Source of the DNA: an uncultured Lachnospiraceae bacterium
Lineage (GTDB): Bacteria; Bacillota; Clostridia; Lachnospirales; Lachnospiraceae
DNA: 64,000 nt
Assembly: GCA_910578645.1 (NCBI GenBank)
Contig: CAJTQI010000001.1
Location: 310,001-374,000 of the forward strand
Reading direction: 5' to 3'
The notes under the pieces are model-generated. The model did no database searches. It was given only the letters and a program-made list of their open reading frames with translations, and was not told where the DNA came from. Shown piece after piece: positions 1 to 7,227 of this stretch (its first letter is position 1; each line of letters begins with the position of its first letter). Made by a program: the position numbers and the translations under genes.

Positions 1-703
1 GGATATAAATCAGGTCAAAAGATTTCAACGAACCGATAATCGCAAATATGACACAGGCTTTAATCATAGGCACAATCATAGGTATAATCACCTTGCACGA
101 TGTCTGGAACTTCGTTGCCCCATCCACCTGCGCCGCCTCGATAATCTCAGGTGAAATGGATTTTGCCGCCGAATAAAATAAAAGCATATGATAACCAATA
201 TATTGCCATACCATCGGCACGAAACATGCCGCTAACGCCGTATTCCCGTCGCCAAGCCATTCCCTCTGCCAACTTTCCAGGCCCAAAGCCTCTAAGCCAA
301 GATTTAAAAGTCCATAAGAGGGATGGTATATCTTCAGCCATAAGTGGGCGATAATTGTCCCGGATATAATCACCGGCACAAAAAAGGCGTTCCTGTAGAA
401 ATTTTCTCCCTTGACCCCTCCTGCAAGAACCAGTGCAAGAACCATAGAAATAGGAAGCTGGATAAAAACGGAAGCCGCCGCAAGCAAAAATGAATTCCAC
501 ACTGCTTTAAAAAAAAGCGGGTCCTGGAACATCTTCATATAATTGTCAATCCCGATAAATTTCGCTTCCCTTATCCCGTCCCAATCCAACAGGCTGTAAC
601 CCGCAGACTGAAAAACGGGTATTAAGGCAATCGCGCAAAACCAGACAAGAGCCGGCACTACAAAAAAACAAATTGCTTTCTTATCCCTCAACGCCCGTTC
701 CAT
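1..703 (-). CDS. Sugar ABC transporter permease, MalF type (3' end cut by window edge)
   Basis: Membrane subunit of an ABC sugar importer. The reading frame runs from an ATG at 703 to the window edge without a stop (234 codons), so the C-terminus is missing. An AAGGAGG ribosome-binding site lies just upstream. The product has hydrophobic segments near residues 10-30, 70-95 and 105-125, then the permease EAA loop (EAAQVDGATKFQ) that docks on the ATPase. It follows the binding protein 874..2271, the kinase and the GH4 enzyme in one orientation, so it is probably the fourth gene of a glycoside-uptake operon; a MalG-type partner should lie beyond the edge. Hairpins in the preceding spacer may lower its expression relative to the binding protein. 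The substrate cannot be read from the sequence. Confidence 0.9.
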   Translation of the reverse strand, partial: MERALRDKKAICFFVVPALVWFCAIALIPVFQSAGYSLLDWDGIREAKFIGIDNYMKMFQDPLFFKAVWNSFLLAAASVFIQLPISMVLALVLAGGVKGENFYRNAFFVPVIISGTIIAHLWLKIYHPSYGLLNLGLEALGLESWQREWLGDGNTALAACFVPMVWQYIGYHMLLFYSAAKSISPEIIEAAQVDGATKFQTSCKVIIPMIVPMIKACVIFAIIGSLKSFDLIYI

Positions 704-739
704 ATTCCTGCCTCCTTCTTTCCACACAAATTTCCCTGT

Positions 740-871
740 CTTAGAGTTTCTTAATGTCCTTTTTTCCTCTGCATTTACGCTTTATACGGAGAATGCCCAA
801 AAGGGCATTCTCCAGAACATTTAGTTACTCTTAGGCTGCGTCTTTTGCTGCCTTAGAGTTTCTTAATGTTC
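740..871 (-). repeat. Stem-loop spacer between binding protein and permease genes
   Basis: The spacer holds a perfect 11-bp hairpin (GGAGAATGCCC, loop AAAA, GGGCATTCTCC; 788-813). Next to it is an imperfect hairpin with 25-nt arms (815-871, 20 of 25 positions paired, TTTT near the loop). An 18-nt direct repeat (CTTAGAGTTTCTTAATGT) occurs at 740-757 and 852-869. The GAGAATGCC hairpin module recurs at about 8994-9020. There is no U-tract on the minus strand right after the strong stem, so mRNA 3'-end protection or partial attenuation is more likely than full termination. This is inference. Confidence 0.75.
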
Positions 872-873
872 AC

Positions 874-2271
874 CTACTCGGCCGAACCGCCTTTAACCTC
901 TTCCTGAGCAGCCTGCATACCCGCAGCAAATTCTTCCGGTGTGGTTGTCCCGGCAATCAGGCCCTGCAGCAATTCATAATGGGCTTCAATGGCCGCACCC
1001 TCAAGGAATGTATCCCATGCAAGCACATAGCCGTCCGCATTCTTAATCAACTCTTCAACCTGGCGAAGCGTAGGGCTTACCTCTGATTCATCCACATCCA
1101 CTTTCCATGCCGGAAGGCTGTCACCAATCTTGTAAGCCTCCTGTGACATATATTTAGTGATTCCTACTGCAAATTCATAAGCTATTTCCGGATTGGCTGT
1201 ATTGGCATTAATCATCATCATATCAATAGCGCCGCCCGAGAAACTGTTAATACCGCCTTTTCCACCGTCCACTGCAGGCATGGGAACCGCTTTTACGAGT
1301 CCCTGAATCTCATTCTCTTCACTGTCGCATCCTGAGGATACCCAGCTTCCGCCAAAATACATAGGAATCAGACCCATATAGAACTCTTCCTGCGACTCTT
1401 CAGAACCAAGACCTAAAGTCCCGTCCGGGAATGCACCTGCCTCATTCAACTGGCACAACAATTCAGCCGACTTTACAATGCCTTCCGTATCCAGTGTGGC
1501 TTCACCCTGGAGAGCCTTGTTCATATATTCCGCACCTTCCGTACGCACGGCCAGAGCGTTCTGAATCATTCCGATGTGCCATCCTTCTTTTGCTCCAAGA
1601 ACCATAGGCGTTACCCCTGCTGCCCGGAATGTCTTCACCGCCTCGAGAAGTTCATCAAAAGTTTCCGGAATCTTCACATTATGCTCTTCAAACAATTCTT
1701 CATTGCAGAACAACGCGCCTGCCCACTGTTTTAAAGGTAAGCCGTAAACTTTTCCGTCATAAGTCCCGTATGTGAGTGTGCCGTCAAGAAGTTCTTCCTT
1801 TGTCCCGTTTTTCTCCATCAAGTCATCCAGGGGAAGCACTACACCCGCATCCACATACGCTTTTGCATAACCGCCGCCCCAGCACATAAATACATCTCCT
1901 TGTGCACCGGTAGCCGCTGCAACCTTCAATTTATTGTTCTGGTATTCAACCTCCTGTGTAGCTACGGATTCAACTGTCACATTTGGATGTTCTTTTTCAA
2001 ACATTTCCACATACGTTTCAACTATGGCGCCCATTTCCGCATCCGGCCAGATATGCCAGAAAGTCAGATTGATTTCTTCATCGGAATCTGCTGCCTGTGC
2101 CGGAGCCTCCGCATCCTCAGACGAATCTTGTGCCGGAGCTTCTTGTTCATCGGAATCTCCGGAATTGTCCGTATTTTCCGTGCTTGTGCCACTTCCTGCA
2201 GAACCGCAGCCCGCCATAGACACCGCCATTATCCCTGCTAACATAAGGCTAACTAATTTTTTCAGTTTCAT
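874..2271 (-). CDS. Extracellular sugar-binding lipoprotein (family 1 SBP)
   Basis: Captures a sugar outside the membrane and delivers it to the ABC permease. The 465-residue product starts with a lipoprotein signal (KLKKLVSLMLAGIMAVSMAGC, acylated Cys about residue 22). An acidic, Ser/Thr/Glu-rich linker runs to about residue 65, then a MalE-like domain begins (NLTFWHIWPDAEM). The start ATG overlaps the stop of the upstream kinase gene (ATGA), and a GGAAGGAG ribosome-binding site lies within the kinase end, so translation is probably coupled. The stop is followed directly by strong hairpins, a common way to make more binding protein than permease. No ATPase gene is present; a shared MsmK-type ATPase elsewhere is likely (inference). 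Confidence 0.93.
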   Translation of the reverse strand: MKLKKLVSLMLAGIMAVSMAGCGSAGSGTSTENTDNSGDSDEQEAPAQDSSEDAEAPAQAADSDEEINLTFWHIWPDAEMGAIVETYVEMFEKEHPNVTVESVATQEVEYQNNKLKVAAATGAQGDVFMCWGGGYAKAYVDAGVVLPLDDLMEKNGTKEELLDGTLTYGTYDGKVYGLPLKQWAGALFCNEELFEEHNVKIPETFDELLEAVKTFRAAGVTPMVLGAKEGWHIGMIQNALAVRTEGAEYMNKALQGEATLDTEGIVKSAELLCQLNEAGAFPDGTLGLGSEESQEEFYMGLIPMYFGGSWVSSGCDSEENEIQGLVKAVPMPAVDGGKGGINSFSGGAIDMMMINANTANPEIAYEFAVGITKYMSQEAYKIGDSLPAWKVDVDESEVSPTLRQVEELIKNADGYVLAWDTFLEGAAIEAHYELLQGLIAGTTTPEEFAAGMQAAQEEVKGGSAE

Positions 2272-3284
2272 AATCTTTCTCCTTCCCTTTTGTAATCCTT
2301 TTCCAATCGTCTGACCGGAAACCGTTTACTGGTTTTTTCCATATTATCGTAAATTCCTTCTGCCAATTTTCCATGTATCTTTTGAAGCGCCATGGTCACA
2401 GCTCCCATAACCGGTTCATAACATGCTTGAATAATATTGGCATTTGGAACATTACGTAATATTTCTTCTTTTACTGCTCTTTGGAACTCCTGGAACTTAC
2501 ATTTAAAAATGCTTCCCGACAAAACAATGTCAACATCCTGGTCGGCAATACCCATTTTCTTTATTCGTGCCACCAAAAAACCGGCAATCACATTTCCGTA
2601 CTCTTTCCAGATATTCCCCGCTACTAAGTCTCCAGAACATGCCTCTTCCTCTATCATGATAGGCATATTCAGGTAATCATTGCTTTCAATCTGGCCCTTC
2701 ACCCGCATAAACAACAGTTTATCCACTGTCTCTGCATTGAAATAATCAAGAACCCTTTTTTTCAACGTTGTCTCCGGAAGCAGCCCCATATGGGAATCAA
2801 ATACTGCCTGGACAGCCCTTTTCCCAAGGCTCCAGCCTCCTTGGTATTCGTCCGGTATATAGAATCCATACACAAAACATTCTTCCATGTTCTGCACTGC
2901 GCAATTCAACCCGGAACCGGCACATAAAATACCGCACCTGTCACTGCGTGTGGCCGCCCGCATTGCGATAATACTGTCATTTACCACCTGGACAGCCGCC
3001 ACCGGAAAGGACTTCCCTATACATTCTTCCAATAATGCAGCTTCATAATCCCAGTCTATCCCCGTCAGTCCTCCTACCACTGCATTAATTTCTTTTCTGG
3101 TAATCCCACATGCATTAAGAGCCTGGTCAGAAGCCTCCAATATGGCGCCCATAGCATATTCCAAACTGCTGCTGGAATGGCACGCCCCATAACTTTTTCC
3201 CATTCCCAGGATTCTTCCTGCCGCATCTGCTATCACCGCATGGGTCTTACTGCCTCCCTGGTCAATTCCTAAAATATATTCCAT
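2268..3284 (-). CDS. BadF/BadG/BcrA-type sugar kinase (N-acetylglucosamine kinase family)
   Basis: Predicted cytoplasmic ATP-dependent kinase of the ASKHA fold. The N-terminal phosphate-binding loop GIDQGGSKTHAVI (residues 6-18) and a later CAGSGLNCAV glycine-rich segment match the BadF/BadG family, whose sugar-acting members phosphorylate amino sugars or glucose. Length (338 aa) is normal. The gene sits between a GH4 enzyme and the ABC binding protein and overlaps the latter by four bases. GH4 members of the phospho-glucosidase type need phosphorylated substrates and there is no PTS gene here, so this kinase may phosphorylate the imported glycoside or its product. That role is inference; the substrate is unknown. 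Confidence 0.85.
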   Translation of the reverse strand: MEYILGIDQGGSKTHAVIADAAGRILGMGKSYGACHSSSSLEYAMGAILEASDQALNACGITRKEINAVVGGLTGIDWDYEAALLEECIGKSFPVAAVQVVNDSIIAMRAATRSDRCGILCAGSGLNCAVQNMEECFVYGFYIPDEYQGGWSLGKRAVQAVFDSHMGLLPETTLKKRVLDYFNAETVDKLLFMRVKGQIESNDYLNMPIMIEEEACSGDLVAGNIWKEYGNVIAGFLVARIKKMGIADQDVDIVLSGSIFKCKFQEFQRAVKEEILRNVPNANIIQACYEPVMGAVTMALQKIHGKLAEGIYDNMEKTSKRFPVRRLEKDYKREGERL

Positions 3285-3323
3285 ATTTACCTTCCGTTCC
3301 GCTGCTGTATGTCATGTTTTACT

Positions 3324-3520
3324 CCATTTCTGCGCATGTTTTTGTCTCAACTTTTGTTGAGACAGCGCATGTAACGAGTTTGTGTCAAGTGAGCGCGGAC
3401 ACAAATCTCGTCTGTGAAAAATCTTTCGCATATGGATTTTTCACACGAATCCCCATGCATACCACAAGCTTTCTTGTGGTACTGCTTAAATAGAAAATTG
3501 AAAAATTTCAAATTTTTCAA
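3324..3520 (-). repeat. Array of five stem-loops (copy A of dispersed repeat)
   Basis: Five consecutive inverted repeats fill the spacer between the GH4 and kinase genes. They are GTCTCAAC/GTTGAGAC around TTTT (about 3344-3363), CGAGTTTGTGTC/GACACAAATCTCG (3375-3410), TGTGAAAAATC/GATTTTTCACA (3413-3445), TACCACAAG/CTTGTGGTA around CTTT (3460-3481), and TTGAAAAATTT/AAATTTTTCAA (3498-3520). The first three recur almost unchanged at 8829-8950, and the leading CCATTTCTGCGC recurs at 8829 and 17147. No open reading frame of interest is present. It is probably a modular non-coding repeat carried in transcripts. Confidence 0.85.
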
Positions 3521-3521
3521 C

Positions 3522-4799
3522 TTATACCCCTGCCTGTGGAAAAAACTGCGGTAAGTATTCTTTGTTCGCTTCCAAAAGTTCAGGAACAAGTTTCTCCACA
3601 TATTCCCACTGACGAACAAGCGGATGAGACAAAAGCGCAAGCTTCATCTTCCTAACATCCCCCTCAACAGCCGCCTCCACTGCCAACTGCTCATAATTCT
3701 TCACCGCCGCAATAAGTCCCCAACACATTTCAGGAACCTTCGCCACATGTAATGGCTGCATTCCCGTCTTATTTACCAGACATCCCACTTCCACTACCGC
3801 GGAATCCGGCAGGAAAGAAACGGCGCCTTGGTTAGGCACATTGACCACCATTTTTGTATCTATATTGTTATAAACGGCATTCACAAATCCCATGGCAACT
3901 TCGGAGTAACCGCCACCGCCCCTCTTGGCCAATGCGGCGGGTTTCTCACAATTAGCCTCGTCCGCGTAGGCGGCAAATACTTCTTTCTCTAAATCCTGGA
4001 CATACTCACCCCTCGTCTTGGGCGCGGTTTTAAACTTTGCAACCTTCTCATTCGTATGATAATACCACTGGAGATAAGGGCTTGGAATCACCCCCAAAAG
4101 CTTAATTAATTCCAAATCCACATCATCATTCTGTGCGGCGATTTTCGCAAATTCTTCCTCCGAGACAGGGCGTCCGTCAATTGTGATATTGCTGATAAAA
4201 TTCATATGGTTCAATCCCACGTAATCATACTGCACTTTCTCATAAGGAATCCCCATGGCTCGTTTCGCCCACATTTTCGGGAAAATACCCCCGGAACAAA
4301 AGCCTGCGATGTTAGCCTTCGTATATCTTGTCACCGCCTCTGTCACCAATCCGGTGGGATTCGTGTAATTAATCAGCCAACCTTCCGGCGAAAGCTTCTC
4401 CATCCTTTCTGCAACATGTAACATCACCGGAATGGTGCGGAAAGCTTTCATCATACCGCCGGCTCCTGTGGTCTCCTGCCCCACCAGGTCGTATTGGAGC
4501 GGGATTTTTTCATCCTTCACTCTCTGCTTATTGCCTCCGACCCGAATCTGTGTGTCCACGAAATCCGCCCCATATAACGCCTTATCCAAATCTGTCGTAC
4601 TCTTGATTTCCACTTCAAGTCCCATTTTCGCGGAAAATCTCTTACAAAAACCCTCCATAATACCCAGACGCTTCTCGTCGATATCATAGAGCATGACCTC
4701 TTTCACCGGAAGCTGCTCCTTCCGCATTGCCATCTCGTCTAACAGTTCCGGTGTGTACGAACTGCCCGCTCCGACAATAGTAAACTTCATTCCTTCCAT
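3522..4799 (-). CDS. Family 4 glycoside hydrolase (6-phospho-glucosidase-like)
   Basis: GH4 enzymes cleave glycosides by an NAD+ and Mn2+ dependent oxidation-elimination route in the cytoplasm. The Rossmann start MKFTIVGAGSSYTPELL, the NYTNPTG segment and the metal-site elements GFCSGG (Cys) and GLNHMNF (His) are all present. Length (425 aa) is usual. After the metal Cys this protein reads SGG where classical 6-phospho-beta-glucosidases read NVP, so its exact specificity (phospho-beta-glucoside, alpha-glucoside, galactoside or uronide) is open. It is the first gene after the LacI-controlled promoter region, with two operator copies upstream. The start at 4799 has GGGAGG ten bases before it; an in-frame ATG three codons later is possible. 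Confidence 0.88.
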   Translation of the reverse strand: MEGMKFTIVGAGSSYTPELLDEMAMRKEQLPVKEVMLYDIDEKRLGIMEGFCKRFSAKMGLEVEIKSTTDLDKALYGADFVDTQIRVGGNKQRVKDEKIPLQYDLVGQETTGAGGMMKAFRTIPVMLHVAERMEKLSPEGWLINYTNPTGLVTEAVTRYTKANIAGFCSGGIFPKMWAKRAMGIPYEKVQYDYVGLNHMNFISNITIDGRPVSEEEFAKIAAQNDDVDLELIKLLGVIPSPYLQWYYHTNEKVAKFKTAPKTRGEYVQDLEKEVFAAYADEANCEKPAALAKRGGGGYSEVAMGFVNAVYNNIDTKMVVNVPNQGAVSFLPDSAVVEVGCLVNKTGMQPLHVAKVPEMCWGLIAAVKNYEQLAVEAAVEGDVRKMKLALLSHPLVRQWEYVEKLVPELLEANKEYLPQFFPQAGV

Positions 4800-4821
4800 T
4801 GTTCACATACCTCCCTTTCAG

Positions 4822-4837
4822 TGTGTATCGTTCCACA
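4822..4837. promoter_or_regulatory. LacI-type operator, copy 1
   Basis: The imperfect palindrome TGTGTATCGTTCCACA lies just upstream of the GH4 ribosome-binding site. An identical 16-mer sits 124 bp away at 4946-4961, and a close variant lies in the regulator's own promoter (6078-6093). It is probably the binding site of the adjacent LacI-family repressor. Confidence 0.8.
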
Positions 4838-4945
4838 TTGTTATAAAAAATAAAACACGCAATAAATAAATGGTGTTATGACTAACTTTCTATGTTTACC
4901 TAACATGATTATATGACAGACTTTCGATTCCCCTCTAATATACTA

Positions 4946-4961
4946 TGTGTATCGTTCCACA
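4946..4961. promoter_or_regulatory. LacI-type operator, copy 2
   Basis: This TGTGTATCGTTCCACA copy is identical to the one at 4822-4837. The 124-bp distance between the two would allow DNA looping by a tetramer or cooperative dimers, which is inference. It lies in the 236-bp spacer between the regulator's stop and the GH4 start. Confidence 0.8.
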
Positions 4962-5035
4962 TTTTTCCAAGAAAAGAACATTTACAAAACTGTTCTTCTC
5001 TGTGTACCTTACATATGAAATTACATCATACATCA

Positions 5036-6043
5036 TTACGTCGTCTCCCCGACTACCAACTCCGGTTTCATAATAATCTTCTGTCTCGGCGATTCGGGGT
5101 CACGAATCTGTCCAAGCAGAATTTCCACTGCCTTCGCACCGACTTCATAGAGCGGCTGGCGGATAGTTGTCAGCTTCTTAACGCTCTTATCCATGTCCCA
5201 ACGCTTATCGTCATCGAAACCGGCAATCCTAATGTCTTCCGGTATGCGTATTCCCTTTTCCTCCAGAGCCATCATACCGCCCACCGCCGTGTTGTCTGCC
5301 CCGAAATATATGGCATCCGGCAGACCCCTACCGTCATGTTCTTTCAAAAATCTTCTTACCGCTTCATATCCGGTCTCTATTCCAAATTCGTCACATTCAA
5401 TGACCGACTGGTATTTTTTTAACCCATGATGTTCCATGGATACGAGATAACCCTGCCATCTGCGCAGCGCTGCCTTAGTGCCTTTAGCGCCCGTCACATG
5501 CATAATACGTTTGCACCCTCTCTCTACGAGATGGTCAACGATTAACTTAGAGCCATAGGTATTGTCAATGAGGACATTGTTTACATTGGCGTCCTCCACT
5601 TCATTCTCTACCACCACAAAAGGAAAATCCATCTGTGCCCGCCTGCGGATTAAATCGGCATCATCCAAATCACTTCCGTAGATAATCGCCCCGTCGGTTG
5701 TCCCATTGCTGAAGAAATCTATGTAAGTCTCTTTCTCTCTTCTGTCGTTTCTTCCGCTGCAAAAAATAACGCGGAAACCATTCTCTTCCACCGTATCCTC
5801 CACACCTTTGATAACATCAAAAAAATATGGCTCTGTCAGGGAATCCAATATCATTCCCACAAGGTTGGTTCTCTGCAATACCAAAGACCTGGCAAGCGTA
5901 TTCGGTTTATAATGCAGTTCCTGCATCGCTTCCACAATCCTCGTCCTGGACTCTAAGCCAACCCCCGGCTGGTTATTAAGCACCCTGGACACTAATGTCT
6001 TGGAAACTCCGGCTTTTTTTGCTACATCATATATAGTCGCCAT
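5036..6043 (-). CDS. LacI/GalR-family transcriptional repressor
   Basis: DNA-binding regulator of the glycoside operon. The N-terminus MATIYDVAKKAGVSKTLVSR is the classic LacI helix-turn-helix. It is followed by a hinge helix (KPNTLARSLVLQR, about residues 47-60) and a periplasmic-binding-protein-like effector domain (DGAIIYGSDL, AGFDDDKRWD). The ATG at 6043 was chosen because it starts the canonical helix-turn-helix and has an AAAGGAAAA site upstream; a longer frame to 6112 would run through the promoter. At 335 aa it is typical. The operator at 6078-6093 lies in the spacer of its own promoter, so autorepression is expected. The inducer is probably the imported glycoside or its phosphate (inference). 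Confidence 0.93.
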   Translation of the reverse strand: MATIYDVAKKAGVSKTLVSRVLNNQPGVGLESRTRIVEAMQELHYKPNTLARSLVLQRTNLVGMILDSLTEPYFFDVIKGVEDTVEENGFRVIFCSGRNDRREKETYIDFFSNGTTDGAIIYGSDLDDADLIRRRAQMDFPFVVVENEVEDANVNNVLIDNTYGSKLIVDHLVERGCKRIMHVTGAKGTKAALRRWQGYLVSMEHHGLKKYQSVIECDEFGIETGYEAVRRFLKEHDGRGLPDAIYFGADNTAVGGMMALEEKGIRIPEDIRIAGFDDDKRWDMDKSVKKLTTIRQPLYEVGAKAVEILLGQIRDPESPRQKIIMKPELVVGETT

Positions 6044-6068
6044 GCAGTTTTCCTTTCTCCTTATGCAT

Positions 6069-6097
6069 AATATATCATGTGTATCGCTACACGTCAA
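6069..6097 (-). promoter_or_regulatory. lacI-type gene promoter with embedded operator
   Basis: On the minus strand TTGACG, a 17-bp spacer and TATATT form a good sigma-A promoter. The operator TGTGTATCGCTACACG (6078-6093 on the plus strand, core GTGTA-TCGC-TACAC) fills the spacer, so repressor and RNA polymerase binding would exclude each other. Confidence 0.8.
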
Positions 6098-6179
6098 TAT
6101 ATTTTTGTGCATTTTTTATCCAATTATTTACATGGAATTGTACATCCACTGCGCATAACCTCAGTAAACTTTTCACCGT

Positions 6180-7049
6180 CTATTTTTCGTCACCCAAAAA
6201 AATCAGTCCCACCGCACCCGGACCGGAATGTGCTCCAATGCTCGGCCCGATTGGCCTAATCACAATATCCTTATAACCAAACCGTTCCCTAACCATATCC
6301 GCCACATATTCCGCGTCCTCTTCACAGTCTCCGTGCACAATACCGATGAACACCTGCTTATCCCTATATGCGCCAAGCCTGGCCTCCATATTGTTTACCA
6401 ATGTCATAAGTGATTTCTTCCGCCCACGGACTTTGTCAAGAGCCACTAACTTGCCTTCCCTGTCAAAATAGAGAATGGGTTTGATACTGATAACCGTACC
6501 AAGAATCGCAGATGATTTAGACAGCCGTCCTCCCCTGTAAAGGAAATTCAGGTCGTCCACCGTAAACTGGATATTCAGATGGGGACTGTTCTCACGAATC
6601 CATAAAGCCGTCTCCTCTATGCTTTTTCCTTCCTGTTTCATCTCCACCGCTTTGCGAATCATAATGCCTTCTCCCAGGGAGCCGGAAAGCGTATCAATGA
6701 CAATAATCTTCATCTCCGGATGTTCTTCCATCGTCTCGTTAGCCCCGTTCACAATATTGTTATAACCGCTGCTGAGTGCAGAGGAAAAACTGATATGCAA
6801 AATATCCTTGTTCTGGGCGGCATACTCCTCAAACCGTTCATTGATAACAGCAGGGTTGCTGGCCATGGTGGCTGCTTTCTTGCCTGCCCGCATCGCGTCA
6901 TAAAATTCCTTTACGGTCAACTCCTTATCTTCCCCATACATCTCATCTTCCACCGTATAATAATGTGGAATCACTCCTATCCCCTGTTCCTTCAGATATG
7001 CCATATCCATATCACAATTGCTGTCCGTGGTAATCACAAATTCGCGCAT
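6180..7049 (-). CDS. DegV family fatty-acid-binding protein
   Basis: DegV proteins bind a fatty acid in a two-domain EDD fold; some (FakB) present it to a fatty-acid kinase for phospholipid synthesis. The N-terminus REFVITTDSNCDM and the later blocks HISFSSALSSGYNN, IVIDTLSGSLGEG, FLYRGGRLSKSSA and KPILYFDREGKL are typical. Length is about 289 aa. The start at 7049 (MREF) has AGGAGAGG about ten bases upstream; another ATG three codons earlier (7058) lies too close to that site. It stands alone between the LacI gene and the glycan cluster. No kinase partner (FakA/Dak-like) is in view, so its exact ligand and role are unassigned. Confidence 0.92.
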   Translation of the reverse strand: MREFVITTDSNCDMDMAYLKEQGIGVIPHYYTVEDEMYGEDKELTVKEFYDAMRAGKKAATMASNPAVINERFEEYAAQNKDILHISFSSALSSGYNNIVNGANETMEEHPEMKIIVIDTLSGSLGEGIMIRKAVEMKQEGKSIEETALWIRENSPHLNIQFTVDDLNFLYRGGRLSKSSAILGTVISIKPILYFDREGKLVALDKVRGRKKSLMTLVNNMEARLGAYRDKQVFIGIVHGDCEEDAEYVADMVRERFGYKDIVIRPIGPSIGAHSGPGAVGLIFLGDEK

Positions 7050-7227
7050 TATATCCATCCTCTCCTATCTTTTAATAATTCCTGTTCCCATAAGCTACCC
7101 CTTTAAATTCCCATTATACACTTGATTATAAAGTATCTGTATGCCACCCACAATGCATCTTCACTGAGGGCACTTTTAAACAGAAACACTTTCGCGAAAA
7201 AGAAAATTTATAAATGAATACACACAC

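Noticed and set aside
147..500. Open frame within the first permease gene
   Set aside because: It is a shadow frame; the true permease frame runs from 703 to the window edge with family motifs.
1934..2314. Plus-strand open frame over the binding-protein start
   Set aside because: It lies antisense to a clear lipoprotein signal and gives a product with no recognisable features.
2268..3284. ROK-family kinase identity
   Set aside because: The N-terminal loop is DQGGSKT as in BadF-type proteins and the ROK cysteine-rich zinc motif is absent.
3324..3520. CRISPR array or riboswitch as an explanation for the hairpin arrays
   Set aside because: The repeats are inverted and different from each other, without equal spacers, and the downstream genes are unrelated to one another, so neither model fits.
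6228..6413. Plus-strand frame inside the DegV gene
   Set aside because: Antisense shadow with no initiation signals or family motifs.
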